This document shows, in pieces, positions 12,152 to 23,435 of a stretch of 64,000 nucleotides of DNA (position 1 is its first letter; each line of letters opens with the position of its first letter). The DNA is from Lojkania enalia (Eukaryota > Ascomycota > Dothideomycetes > Pleosporales), in contig ML986622.1 of assembly GCA_010094045.1 (NCBI GenBank), positions 62,001-126,000 on the forward strand, read 5' to 3'. Made by a program: the position numbers and the translations under genes. The notes beneath the pieces are model-generated. The model saw nothing but the letters and a program-made list of their open reading frames with translations. It made no database searches and was not told the origin of the DNA.

Positions 12152-14859
12152 ATGACGTCCCGATCGACCTTCGCGTCTTCGGGCGGCATCGACAAGGCAA
12201 ACAATCGCGACCATAGCGAACGGATGTTAGTTGATAGAGCTAGTAGAGATAACGTTCGCGGACCGACGAACGCGAGCGGCTTCAGGCCTGTTTCCTATGA
12301 ACGTCGTGACGAGTCACCGCCGCCATTCCGATACTCGCGGGAGAATCGTGAGCGTTCCCCTTCACCCTTTCGTCGCTCTCGCGGCCATGATCGTTCGCCC
12401 TCACCATACCGTCACCGTCACCGTCGCAGTCGCGGTCGCGGTCGCGATGAGAACCGTTCCCCTTCGCCGTATCGACATCAACGTGATAGCCGCGACCATG
12501 GACAACCCAATAGCCAGGGATCTGATCAACCTAATAGCCGGGGATTTGACCAACCAAATGGTCAAGAATTTGTTCGAGGAGGTAGTGGGGAGTTTGGTCA
12601 ATTGAGTAGTCAAGATTACGGTTTGCGGGATTTCCGTGATTTTGGTCAGGATGGTCGCGATCACGGACGAGGTGGTCCGTATGGGTACAAGCGCAAGCGT
12701 TCACCGCAACGCCACGGCCGACCTGAGAAACGACATCACAATAGCGACCATCCACGTTTCCAAAACTTAAATCCGTACCAGAATGACCGGTCTGGATCTA
12801 ATCAGCCGCGCTATCAGGTCGAGAAACGTGGAGACCGTAACCAAACCCCCAATTCTACAGTGTCATCTATCGATAATGACTTCAATCGCGCAAATCCTGA
12901 CTTCAATAATGGTACAGACCTTAATGGCTCACGAAAGGGAATCGGCGCTCCAACTAATCGAGAATCTCACCGGCAAACTCAGAAGTTAGGCGATGTCGAG
13001 ATGTGAGTTATTCTACCACCCTTATACGAGCTATACTAACTTGTCTCCAGGACTTCTGATACGCAGAATGATGTAGATTACTCGAAGCCACAGGTTGAAG
13101 ATCCAGTCCTAACTCAAGAGTCGCGCGAGGAGAGGAAGCGTCGGTGGGCATTGAAGAAAGCGCAGTATACTGTAAAAGCCGCTACCAGTGAAGGAAACAC
13201 TCCAAACAGTCAACACCTTCTCCAACAAGCCTTGATTGGAAACATTTCCGAGGTCAACACTCCCGATATGGGTTCGCCTTTGACACCGTCAGCGCCACTT
13301 GAGAATTCTATGTCACCTGCCATCGATTCTCCCCGCCTTTCGAACACGGATTCTATGTCGGCCTCTCCGGACGTCATGACTGTTGATAAGCAGGAGGTAG
13401 TAAGTGCAGGGACCAGTCCGCGCAACGAGGGAGTGTCGGCAGCGAATTACGATCCGACGGATGAGAAGAACGATGATCGTTTCCGCGCTCCACGGAAGGC
13501 TAGTGAGACCGAGCTATCATCCACCGCGGTTGATGAGAAAGCGATCATTTCGAAGAAGAAAAAGAAGAAGGATATCGACATGTTTGCCGAAGAATCCGAT
13601 GACGATGAAGGCGAGGACGATGCTGACGAGCATGGGGCCGCAGAGGGGATCGTGCTCGATAAGAAGCTTCTTGGAAAATGGACTGACAAGGATGACTTCT
13701 ACAAGCTCATTATTAACGAGTTGGTTGGCCCTGCGCACCGTTATAAGATTACCAAGCACCTCGGAAAGGGTATGTTTGCAAATGTGGCTCGTGCGGTCGA
13801 CACGGCTTCCGAGAAAAGGGACTTGGTTGCAATCAAGATGACACGCAACAACGACATGATGAGAAAAGCCGCCCAACGCGAGGCCAAATTTCTGAAAACC
13901 CTCAACGAAGCAGATTCACAGGATAAGAAGCACATTGTTCGCTACTTTGACTCTTTTGACCACAAGGGTCATCTGTGCATGGTCTTTGAGAACTTAGAGT
14001 GCAATCTTCGGGACCTCCTGAAGGATGTTACCAAGGGACATGGTATCGCATTCCACGCTGTAAAGCTGTATGCGCATCAGATCTTCTTCGGGCTTTACCA
14101 TCTGGAGGCTTGCAACATCATCCATTTCGATTTAAAGCCTGACAATATCTTGGTGTCGGCAGATCACAAAACGATTAAGATCTGTGATTTTGGCACGGCT
14201 CAGGACCAGCGCGACCAATATGAGCTATCAGACTACGTCGTCTCTCGCTTCTACCGTGCTCCGGAGATTATCCTTGGCATGAAGTACACCCCAGCCGTCG
14301 ATATGTGGGCAATTGGATGTACGCTTTATGAACTTTGGACCGGCAAGATCCTCTTTACTGGCGCATCCAACAATCAAATGGTCAAGTCCTTCATGGAATG
14401 CTTGGGATGGCCAAGCGAAAAGCTCCTGAGGAAGGGTCTTCGTTCTGCAAGTCATTTTGACCCCGGTCCACCCCTCAGATTCCTCAGCTATGGACCGGAT
14501 CCCTTTGACGCAACCAAGGCACGTAAACCCCCCCTCCCTTTTTTTTTTTTCAGTTCTTTTATACTGACCCTCCACAGGCTACCCTACGCAAGATCGAGAA
14601 GCACCGGATGACGGTCAAGGATCTCAAGACTCGCGTGCATGACGCTGCTCGCGGTCTGATTGGCAACTCCCTTCCGAAACCTACTGAACTAAATGATTTT
14701 GCGGAGCTCCTCAGCGCTTGTCTCAACTGGAACCACGAGAAGCGGATCAAAGCGAAGGACGCACTGTCTCACAAGGTGTTCGCCAACAAGGCGCTCGTGC
14801 CTAGGACTGTGGTTCACAAGCCATCGATCCCGAAGCGTGCACTCGGTGCTCGAAAGTAA
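12152..14859 (+). CDS. prp4: PRP4-type pre-mRNA splicing serine/threonine kinase
   Basis: Exons 12152-13002, 13051-14518 and 14578-14859 give about 866 residues. The N-terminal 280 residues are rich in Arg, Ser, Pro, Asn and Asp (RS-like, e.g. ERSPSPFRRSRGHDRSPSPY), as in splicing kinases. An acidic stretch (EESDDDEGEDDADE) precedes the kinase domain, which starts near residue 514: glycine loop LGKGMFANV, lysine in VAIKMTR, catalytic loop HFDLKPDN near 641, CDFG near 662, and activation segment to VSRFYRAPEIILG. The CMGC insert and the tail RDLL..VTKGHGI match PRP4/DYRK relatives. PRP4 phosphorylates U4/U6.U5 tri-snRNP proteins to activate the spliceosome. The second intron keeps frame only with a GC donor (GCACGT at 14519). 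The first intron (GTGAGT; CTAAC; CCAG) is canonical. Confidence 0.9.
14519..14577 (+). other. GC-AG intron in the PRP4-type kinase gene
   Basis: The upstream frame ends AAG at 14518 and the downstream frame resumes GCT ACC CTA CGC AAG at 14578. The nearby GT at 14523 would leave the reading frame shifted by one base into early stops. A GC donor followed by a T-rich tract and CCACAG is the only simple solution. Confidence 0.75.
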
Positions 14860-15255
14860 TTTCATACATGTCTCTACCACTGCTCCTCCCACTATCACTG
14901 CCACTCTACCATTTCTCTTGTCCACCTTCCCCCTTAGCTGGGTAGTGGTTCCTGAAAGGAGGAATGTGATGGATGGCGGATGGTGAATAATTCTATACAT
15001 ATACAATTATGGGGGTCGATATCATGCTAGGAATTGGGGTCTGAGGTAGGTATTGGGGGACGATGGATAATGGAATATGTAAGAATAAGGACAGCCACAT
15101 CACGATATAGCCATAGACTGTTGAACATCGACCATACAAATGTAGATGTTCTAAATACAACTCTATATAACAACATGACTATAACTCTTCTCCGTTAAGC
15201 AACCATGCAAACAAAGATGTTCATCAAACTGAGAAGCTGAGATATACTAAAAAAG
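14860..15255. other. Gene-free stretch between convergent genes
   Basis: This holds the 3' flanks of the PRP4-type kinase gene and the F-box-like gene. No further feature was seen. Confidence 0.5.
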
Positions 15256-16241
15256 CTACTTCTTGTCTAGAACCATAAAACTCCTCACCCATTCCGCAAA
15301 GCCATCCTCCACACTCTTGCTAAACGCCACCCAAAACGCCATGGTCTCGCTCCGCGGCGGGGGGCAATGCTCAACCAACGCCCGGACATGGATATCCTTC
15401 AGCCCTTTTAAACCTATCAACTGCTCCGCCCACTCGAGATCGACGCCACCGACCCCAGCGTACCCCTCCCTCTTGACGCGCCTCAGGACCTCGAAATCCG
15501 CACATGTCAGCGGGACAACAGCGTCCCAGCCCTGCGCCGGCTTTCCAGCACAGACATTCAACGTCAGCGTCTGCAATCTCAGGACAGCCAGCGATTTACA
15601 CAGCGTCAACCACTCCGCGCGATCGAACTCGGACGTATACGGCAGCGGCTTCTTAGTCAGGGCGATGTGGCGGATAGACGAGCGGGATGGAGTCGTTAGG
15701 TCCGATAGAAATGGCGCGAGGGACTCGATGGAAGTGTGGAAATTGAAGGTGTAGGTGCTGTATAGCACAGCGCTGGCTTCGGCGTGGATCTGTCGATTCA
15801 GAGGGAGTAACGAGGGGACTGTGTGGCGGAGGTGCGATGTATAAGGAGAAAGGAGGATGCGGTAGGTTGTTGGTGTTGTGTGGGTTAGGAAGGGGCCTGT
15901 AGGCTATTAGTTCTATATTTGGAGGGGGTCCATGGGTGGGAGGAGGATGTACCAGTTCGGATGCGGTAGGTAGAGCGGCGGCGCCAGGTGCGTGATGTGT
16001 GGGGGAGGAGGTAGGGATCGATGGTTCGGACGGATAAGACATTTGGGTCGTTGTTCATTTCTTGCGAGTAGTAGGTGTGGTGGTCCGGAAGCATGTTTGT
16101 GACGGAAAAGCTGTGGGATGTGCTGGGTTTGGTGGAGGGCTGGAGGAGGTGTTCGTAGATTAGGAGACGGATTTCGAAGGGGAGACGGAGGAAAGGGGAA
16201 GATGGGACTTGGTAATTGATGTCTCCCATTATGTGGTGCAT
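15256..16241 (-). CDS. F-box-like domain protein, function unknown
   Basis: Exons 16241-15953 and 15896-15256, with a 56-base intron (GTACAT; CTAAT; CTACAG), give about 309 residues. The N-terminus carries the F-box-like/2EXR-type signature of fungal proteins of this sort: FLRLPFEIRLLIYEHLL, about residues 17-33. After a variable stretch comes LLPLNRQIHAEASAVLYSTYTFNFH, the usual companion block (residues return to a common ancestor motif "NRQIHAEA..vLY"). The C-terminus (LTLNVCAGKPAQGWD, then ADFEVLRRVKREGY) has no recognised catalytic residues. Such proteins form large families in Pezizomycotina; some are expected to be substrate adaptors of SCF-type ubiquitin ligases, but that is inferred. 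Start is ATG 16241 or the in-frame ATG 16229. Confidence 0.75.
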
Positions 16242-18279
16242 CTGTGTAAAGTTTGCAGTATAGCGGAGAAGTAATAAGTACGTATGTCGCAGACAGTGTG
16301 TTCCGTCAAGGAAAATCGGGCGATGAAGGGTATATCTGAGATTCACACTGCGAGCTTCCCCACCTTCACAAGCAGTGAGCGCCCTCTTCCACGATCCAAG
16401 CTCTTCAGCTGCTCAGCTTGCTTCTTCAGCTAGCCGGAATCCTCAGCCAACCTCGACGTGTTCCAATCACGGGAGCCTCTAAAAACCAAAAGAAAATAAA
16501 AAAAAAAACAAATCGCACAAAAGCAACGCTCTATCTCTCGCCCGGGTAGGACGCCATCCTTATAACCCGCCCACGCCACCATGTTGTCCCTGTTGTCACG
16601 CTGAGTCCATCAGGGTGCTTATCTGCGTTTCCGACTAAAAAAAGGGTCCGCATTCCGAACCATGCCGTCACTTACAACCCCCCGGCGGCACTAGGCCCTT
16701 TGCAGGAAAGCAGAAGACGCGAGTACGCCTCAGGTACAGTAGTGTGCGGCTGCGATGTGGATTGGGCATTGAACATCTGCATTTGGCAAGATTCTGGAGC
16801 ACGTTGCGGCGAGGCGGTGAGGATGCGTAAGAAGGGTTGTTTTTTGCCGCAATTGGAGAACTGCGAATGGAGCGGCACTTCTTGTCAGCAGGAATACTGA
16901 TCAATCGATACGCCCTCATCATCCTCGATTAAAAAGACTATGACTAATCAAAGCCGGGCCTACACTAGACTATGATCTCTGTATACTATGCTATGTGAAT
17001 TCTCGGCACCATAATGAGCAAACAAGCCCATTATTAATTTAACAAACACTGACGTAAATCTTTCTGTCTCTACTACCCATAGAGCTATTCTCCCGCACAA
17101 TAGTCATTGGGAAGTATGTACTAGAGCACATCCAACCGCTATTAAAAAACTGCAATACCCCATACCAACGCCATTATCATCCGAGCCCGGTTTCCAACTC
17201 GCCGCAGGATAGCCGAGACACATGCCAGGATGCCCGGTTCAAGAAAGACCCAACTAACCTATCTGTACGCATCTCAAACAGCCCAACAATATCCACTCAT
17301 GCACTTTCTCTTTTCATCGGAGGATACTCGGAGCAGATAGCTAACGAGCAGGCAGGATAATAATAACTATGACTTCAACACAGAGTACCTGCGCATGTAC
17401 CCTGCGCCGTACTCGGCCCTGGGCAATTCGGGACTGCGGGCGGTGAACGCGCAGAGCCGTTGTTACATTAGGTACCTAGCAGATGTAGCGGTTGCATCTC
17501 GCCTGCGACGAAGAACTCGGGTCCATTTAAGCTTAACTCGACACCACCCCAGTTAATAAAATCAAGAAAAGGGACCATTCACCGCCTATAACACGACTAA
17601 ACAACAACAGCAGCCATAACAATAATAATAATAGTGAATGAATAGGGGGCCTTTCAAATATGTCTCAATTGCTAACACGCCTATTCCACACCAGACCCAT
17701 GCTCGGACCGACATATTTCTTTTCATAATCATCTGTGGATGCAATCTGATCAATTCATCTCTACCCACCCACACATTATAAAAAAAAAACAAAAATTCAC
17801 ATCCTCGAACCCCACAATGAAATTTTTTCGAGTTTGATCATGATTTTCGTTTCCCCCCCCCTTACCACCCCACCTAGCCCATAACCCAGCCTCGTATTAA
17901 AAAAAAGTATAAGACTTTCGATTTCTCTTTTTCAACCCCGATTTCAGCCAGGCGCCTTTCCATGATTTAAAACAAATCGAAAGAAAGTTGAGGAAGCGGG
18001 GAATGCAAGAGAGGTACGAGAGGAACACTTTCGGATAGAAACCAAGCCAAAAAGGGAAGAGAAAGAAAATGGGAAAGCAATAAAACAAAGTGTCCGTTCG
18101 TTCTCATAATACAAAGGCTGGGACCCCATTTTGCCCTGAATTCCAATTCGAGTAGAGTAAGGAAAATGCAGAGTCCCCCCCATCCAGGCTATCCCTCATA
18201 GTGATAATGTCTGGTCGCCAAAGCTATTCGTGTCATAACTCCTTCCAACCAAAACAGCAATTCTATTTCAAAAGGCCAA
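16242..18279. other. Gene-free 2-kb stretch
   Basis: This contains the promoter of the F-box-like gene and, towards 18279, the 3' flank of DEF1. Short A runs and T-rich patches are present (for example around 16497 and 17780). I see no coding frame with family resemblance and no RNA gene. Confidence 0.45.
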
Positions 18280-21200
18280 TTAGTGCTGCCCGTAGTTCGT
18301 ACCCCATCCACCGCGGTTGTAGCTTCCATAGCCACCTCCGCCGAATCCACCATAGCTACCATAACTGCCAGCCTGATGGCCTCCAGCGCCCGGGTGACCA
18401 AGTCCGCCTAGTCCTCCATATTGGTTACCCTGGCCGCCCAAGTGACTCTGATAGCCACCGAAACCCTGCTGGTTAGGAAGGCCTTGAGTGCTCTGGCCCT
18501 GGGTATTGTTGGTGGCAGATCCAGGTCTTCCAGGCTGCGTTCCAAGAGCAGATGGGCTAGGTCCCCCGCTCTTCGGATCGCCAAAAGGAGGCTTCAAAGT
18601 ATCCTCTCCTTGTTGGCTTGACGGCTGTTGGCCATATGACGAGGGCTGGCTTGGGTATCCGCCCTGAGATCGACCAAACGAATCGGGGAAGCCTCCAAAT
18701 CCACTAGTACCGGCCGTGGCACCATGTTGATTCTGGGGAGCTGCAGAAACTGACCTGCTATAGTCGCTAAGACCTCCACCAAGTCCACCATCGCGGCCAT
18801 GTGACTGTCCAAAACTACCAACGTTTGCGGGCGAAGACGAGTGCTGGTCAAACGATGCTTGAGGAGACATGCCATAGTGGTGGGGCTGGCCATACATGCC
18901 CTTTCCAAATCCGCCATATCCTCCGTGACCGTAGCCGCCAAATTGGTTCATATAATTTGCATAGTACGGATTGTTGTAGTAAGGGTGATTATATCCAGGA
19001 TAACCACTTTGCGCTCCGGGCTGGGCGTGAGGTTGATGAAGGCCCTGTGAACCAGGCCCACCAGGGTGCTGCCCCCCCAGCGCAGGATTCGGCGTCGTGT
19101 GACCACTGTTTTGTGTATCATTATACCGGCCTTGTGTCTGTGGCGGGAAGTTAGAGATCGGTATTCTATTATTCGAAAACGAAGAAACGCGAGCTCGAAT
19201 ACGAGAATCAGAGCCATGGCTGCGAAGCCTGCGACCGCTGGGCTTCGTGCTTCTGAGCTCCTGCATACTGGCTTGTCTTACCTGCTGTTGCTGACTCGGA
19301 GGGAAGGTCGAGTCGCTTGGGCCGCTGCCAAAAGCACTACCGGTACGCTGCTGAGCAGTTCCTGCCTCTTGCTGACTTGGGGGGTTTTGCTGATTGTAGT
19401 TGGCATAATAGTTCTGATACGCAGAGCGTTGTTGGTCGGACGTCAGGTATTGTGAGGCGAAGGCATCGGGCGCTGATGAGAAAGCACCGGCCTGGGAATG
19501 GGGAGTCTGTTGGGTTAGGTTCTGATTCTGCTGATGGCTTGGGTAGTCATATTGACTCGACTGCGGCGCCTGCTGGCCGAACGCATCATACGGCTTTTGA
19601 GGAGGTGCCGATGTGTCAGTTGGCAGTCCACTTCCATAGCGCCCAAATTGGCTATATTGCTGGCTTCCTTGCGAGCCTTGAGGTAGCATAGCTTGAGCCG
19701 CAAGCGGATTTTGAGGGGACTGCTGTGAAATGGATTGCTGCTGGACGGGGGGTAATCCAGGAGCTTGCTTGGGGGTCGGCTGCGATTCTTGCTGCTGGGC
19801 CTCCATTGCCGGAGGCGCCTGGCGGGGTGCAGGAGGGAGAGATGCCCTCGGTTGGGCAACGGGAGAGTGCTGGGGTGGCTGGGTCCTCGTCTCAGCTTCC
19901 TCGCGATCTTCGTCAATATCTGAAGCGTCCAATTCTCCATTCAAGCCCATGCTGCCAAATTGAACTGTCGCTCTGTCAATGGCGTGGTTTCCAGGCATAA
20001 CAACCGCCTCTTGCTGTTCCAAATGCTTCTTCTGGAAGCTTGCACTTCGGTGAGGCACTATTCCGGTAGCCTTGAGTGCGGTGGTAGCAAATCCTCCTGG
20101 CGCAGGACGTCCAATCGGTGGTTGGCCTGACAAGCTCAATGGGGTGGCCACGCCTGCTACACTACCAATGTCCTTGCTAGCCACAGTGCTCGCAGCCGTC
20201 TCTGTTGCAGGGGGATGGGAAACATCTGGCAGATGCTCCACATTGTCCTTTGTAAGCTCTGCTTTGGGTGGAGCAATATTTACATCTGGAGCTGATTTCT
20301 CATCCAACTCTGGTGGTGCCGCTGGTGTTTCTTCAGCCGCAACTAGAGGTTCCGCTGGAACTTCATCTGCGACCGGAGGTATGGGCAATTCTTCAGCTTC
20401 AACTGTCGGCTCTTGCGCTACATCGTGTGCGGGAGTCTCTACCGGTACGGTTGGCAGTTCCTCCTTCATGGGCGGTGGCTGTTGAACAATCGGCTTTGGT
20501 GGCGTGGGTGCAGGTTTCGGCGTTGCAAACATACTTGCCCACGTCTTCTTTGGTGGTGCTGCAACAGCGGGCTTCGGGGCCTCAGGATCAGGAACATGAG
20601 TCGCGGTAGTCTGTCCTCCAGTGGCAACTTGGTCATTTTCTTTGGCATCATTCGACACCGCAGACGTTTCCCATACAGGAGATTCGACGGTTGGAACAGA
20701 GGTCGCAGCGGCCGGACGGGCACCGTTTGCAGCTCCTCCACGAGATCCACGGAATCCTCCACGGCCACGCTCAGTGCCGCGTCCACGCCCACCGCGGACG
20801 CTATCACCACCACGACCGCGCCTAGTTTCTCCGCGCGAAGTCGGTCCAGCATCCATCGCTGCGGTGCCAGCATCCTTCACCTTCGAGCGGGACCGATCCT
20901 TTGTCTTTTTTACTTCGGCAAACTGGGATATATTACCTAAAAGCAAAACTCGTCAGTAGGCCACTCAATGGTAGGAAACAGGTCATCCAAGGAAACACAG
21001 CCGCATAGATAGCGCGTAGGTCAATGGAAAGGAAGTATGTACCTTCACTGATCTTTTCAACGGTGGCCTGGAGGTCGCCATCAGATTCTTCAATGGCCAG
21101 CACCAGATCGGCGTCGGTCCAGTCGGGAAAAAGCTCCTTCAGCATCGACAATTGCGACTGATAGCGGCGCTTTAGCTCGCCGAGCTCGCCTTGGTCTGCA

Positions 21201-21340
21201 GATGTGTCGATGGGGGGGGATGCGGTGTGTTCGCCGTTCGTCTGTTTGTTTGATCGCGGTCCTCGAGATCCATGTCCTCCTCTCCCACCGCGTGCAGAGC
21301 TCCTGCCGCGCGGGGCGGTCCGAGACTGTACTTCAGACAT
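18280..21340 (-). CDS. def1: RNA polymerase II degradation factor 1 (CUE domain, Q-rich)
   Basis: Exons 21340-21043 and 20936-18280 give 984 residues if the second exon is uninterrupted. The N-terminus is RGG-rich (RGGRGGHGSRGPRS). A CUE ubiquitin-binding domain spans about residues 52-97: ELKRRYQSQLSMLKELFPDW, then DADLVLAIEESDGDLQATVEKI. A disordered acidic/proline region with alternating PVE/PEE follows, then a very Gln/Gly/Tyr-rich tail ending NYNRGGWGTNYGQH. This layout is that of DEF1, which brings elongin-cullin ligase to stalled RNA polymerase II so that Rpb1 is ubiquitinated and degraded. A stop-free segment at 19281-19138 has perfect intron signals; removing it keeps frame and gives 936 residues. 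Its start lies 449 bases from that of the divergent plus-strand gene. Confidence 0.88.
19138..19281 (-). other. Possible 144-base in-frame intron inside DEF1
   Basis: On the minus strand the segment starts CAG|GTAAGA, has TCTCTAAC 16-23 bases before the end, and finishes CCACAG|ACA. It is exactly 48 codons with no stop. Its translation is basic and Ser/Arg-rich, unlike the Gln/Gly/Tyr-rich sequence on both sides. Confidence 0.6.
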
Positions 21341-21789
21341 GTGGAAATGTGAATATGAAAAAGCCGCCGAGAGGGCTGGGGTGGTGTGTATAGTGGAGAG
21401 AGTTGGATGTGGAGATGACGAAGTTAGGGAGGTAAAGTTGGGCTAGCTAAAAGAGCGAGCAAACGCTTGGCGCTCCGGGTGCTCTAGAAGCCTGCAAGGC
21501 GGCGCTATTGTTGCGCTGGGGAGCAGACTGTGGCGGCGAGATGGGGATGCTGTGCTTTCAAGTATGGACTGGAGAAATGCAGGAGGAAGAGCGGTTTGCC
21601 ACTGCTGAGCGAAGGCTACGCGCCTCGGGGAGAGCGATCACGTGCGCCTTTGGCGTCGCCTCCGCCGACGTGTTTCACACGACACGAACCAAAGCTCTCG
21701 TCATTGCCCAAGCGCAGCCCGAGACGCCCCATCCACGCCCAGTCGACCGCACCCAATATTGTGCAGTGCCTTGCGCGCTTCTAGGAGCC
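21341..21789. promoter_or_regulatory. Divergent promoter region between DEF1 and the mitochondrial-type protein gene
   Basis: The 449 bases separate the two ATG codons, at 21340 (minus) and 21790 (plus), and must hold both leaders and promoters. The frame of the plus gene is open upstream to 21508, so a longer N-terminus is possible, but the residues there look non-conserved and ATG 21790 gives a good targeting sequence. Confidence 0.6.
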
Positions 21790-23082
21790 ATGCAGTCCGC
21801 AGTCACTCGCCGCGCTTTCCACTACCTGGCCTCGAAGATCCATCCGCAGCTGCCTCTATCGCCGCGGGAGAGCCAGCAGCTCCTCACGCTACTCACCAAC
21901 AGCTTCAGAGCCCACCTCGACCGCGAGCATCCCGTTGCGCCACCCGAAAGCGGCCAAAAGGAACACGGACAGAGACAATCGCGCAAGAATACGCACCATA
22001 GTGCTCTATCGGCCCGGCACGACTCCTCGCAGGCCTCTGCGGTTAAGCACATCGACGCTATCCTGACCAACCCGCTCTTCGCAACCCCGCCCCGCCGAAG
22101 AGGGTCAGACCCCTCCAAAGCCGACGCCCAAGGAGCACTGAGGGACCCATTGGGCTGGTTCCTAGACCAGGTCGCCATTGGCGCCGCCGACATCCCCAAG
22201 GCCGCCGTATGCCTTGACATCCTCGAGCGCAGCTCAACTGAGACGTCACAAACACCTTCCGCTCGACCCGGCACGCGGATAGCAGAATGGCTGTGGTCCA
22301 GCGGCCTCGAGGACTCGAAGACGTTCGTCGAGTATCCGTTCTACCAGCTCATCGACAAACTGGTTCCTCTTCTCGTTGCGGAGGGCGAAGAGACGGCCGT
22401 GTGGCGGTGGATCAGTGCGAAATACGCACAGCAGATACAAGGACATGGGCCCTCGGTGGCACAGGTGTTGGCCTTCCAGGGCCACGTCCTAAAACTAATG
22501 ATATCTTGCAAGATGCATGACATCGAGCTCGCCATAGCTACCTTCCAGCAAGCAATGAAGCCCTCGCTCACTGCAAGTCATGCAACCTGCAGTAGAAGAT
22601 GTCAGCCTGCTGGAGCCATTTTGGTAGACCATATCCTTGCACATCCCCAACAACCGGTCCCTACAGAAGTATACGAGGCCTTCCAAGTATCGGTTAAGAA
22701 CTGGGCCGGCTCTTACGCAAGACTGATTCAATCCTTATTGTGGCTACACCATCCAAACAAACCGAGCGCAGGCCCAGGTCTAAACTTCCTCAACGATCCG
22801 GAGGGTGCTTCAAAACGAATTTACCAGGCCAAGCCAAGAAGACGGCATTACATTATCCAATTATGTCTAGGCGTGGCGAAGCAAATGCTAGAACAAAAGT
22901 CTTTCAAGAACGCACAAATAGTGCTTGAGTTCGCCAAGAACAATTTCCCCGAGCTTGTCTCTGAAACTGAAGATAGTGTTGAGGGAACGCACGGATCTGC
23001 AAGTAGCGAGAGCAAGCCATCGTGGAAACAGCAAAGAGAGCAAGAGAATTTACAACTCCTAGACAGCCTCCTACCGGGTTAA
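21790..23082 (+). CDS. Conserved fungal protein with probable mitochondrial targeting sequence, function unknown
   Basis: A single uninterrupted frame of 430 residues from ATG 21790. The N-terminus is short, basic and free of acidic residues (MQSAVTRRAFHYLASKIHP), as expected of a mitochondrial presequence. The rest is mostly helical in character, with pairs such as VAQVLAFQGHVLKLMI..ELAIATFQQAM and YARLIQSLLWLHHP, and HYIIQLCLGVAKQMLEQKSFKNAQIVLEFAKNNFPEL near the C-terminus. The spacing loosely recalls helical-repeat (PPR/TPR-like) proteins of mitochondrial RNA metabolism, but no repeat unit is clear enough to claim. The divergent partner is DEF1. Confidence 0.75.
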   Translation: MQSAVTRRAFHYLASKIHPQLPLSPRESQQLLTLLTNSFRAHLDREHPVAPPESGQKEHGQRQSRKNTHHSALSARHDSSQASAVKHIDAILTNPLFATPPRRRGSDPSKADAQGALRDPLGWFLDQVAIGAADIPKAAVCLDILERSSTETSQTPSARPGTRIAEWLWSSGLEDSKTFVEYPFYQLIDKLVPLLVAEGEETAVWRWISAKYAQQIQGHGPSVAQVLAFQGHVLKLMISCKMHDIELAIATFQQAMKPSLTASHATCSRRCQPAGAILVDHILAHPQQPVPTEVYEAFQVSVKNWAGSYARLIQSLLWLHHPNKPSAGPGLNFLNDPEGASKRIYQAKPRRRHYIIQLCLGVAKQMLEQKSFKNAQIVLEFAKNNFPELVSETEDSVEGTHGSASSESKPSWKQQREQENLQLLDSLLPG

Positions 23083-23435
23083 TGAGCTAGCTCAAAGTCA
23101 TTACGTAATACTCCCAAGCATGCGTACGAAGCATTGAGCAAGTACTGATGTATATATACGACACGATACTACGCTCTTACGAATTTATGCAATTATATAG
23201 TATTACATTGCCATTACTTTTATCCCCAACTTCTCCGACAAAACAAATGCCCAAAAGCCGAAAGGGATCTGTGCAAATAATGGGTATCCCGCCAATGAAC
23301 ATCAGTCCCTCCCCCTATCCATGAATCTTGCTATCATAGCTGAATCACCCGCCTCCCTTCCTATTTACACCCAAAAAAAAACCCCCCCACGAAAACGAGA
23401 GTAATCACGTGACCACACCCCATGTTATCAAATGC
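23083..23435. other. Gene-free stretch between convergent genes
   Basis: This is the shared 3' flank of the plus-strand mitochondrial-type gene and the minus-strand F-box/LRR-like gene. A short A/C run lies at about 23371-23390. Confidence 0.5.

Noticed and set aside
12401..12440. Tandem CCGTCA/CGGTCG-like repeats considered as a minisatellite
   Set aside because: They encode the RS-like Arg-rich part of the PRP4-type kinase.
18280..20900. Repetitive Gln/Gly-coding DNA considered as a repeat array
   Set aside because: It is the low-complexity tail of DEF1; no equal spacers or direct repeats, so no CRISPR-like array.
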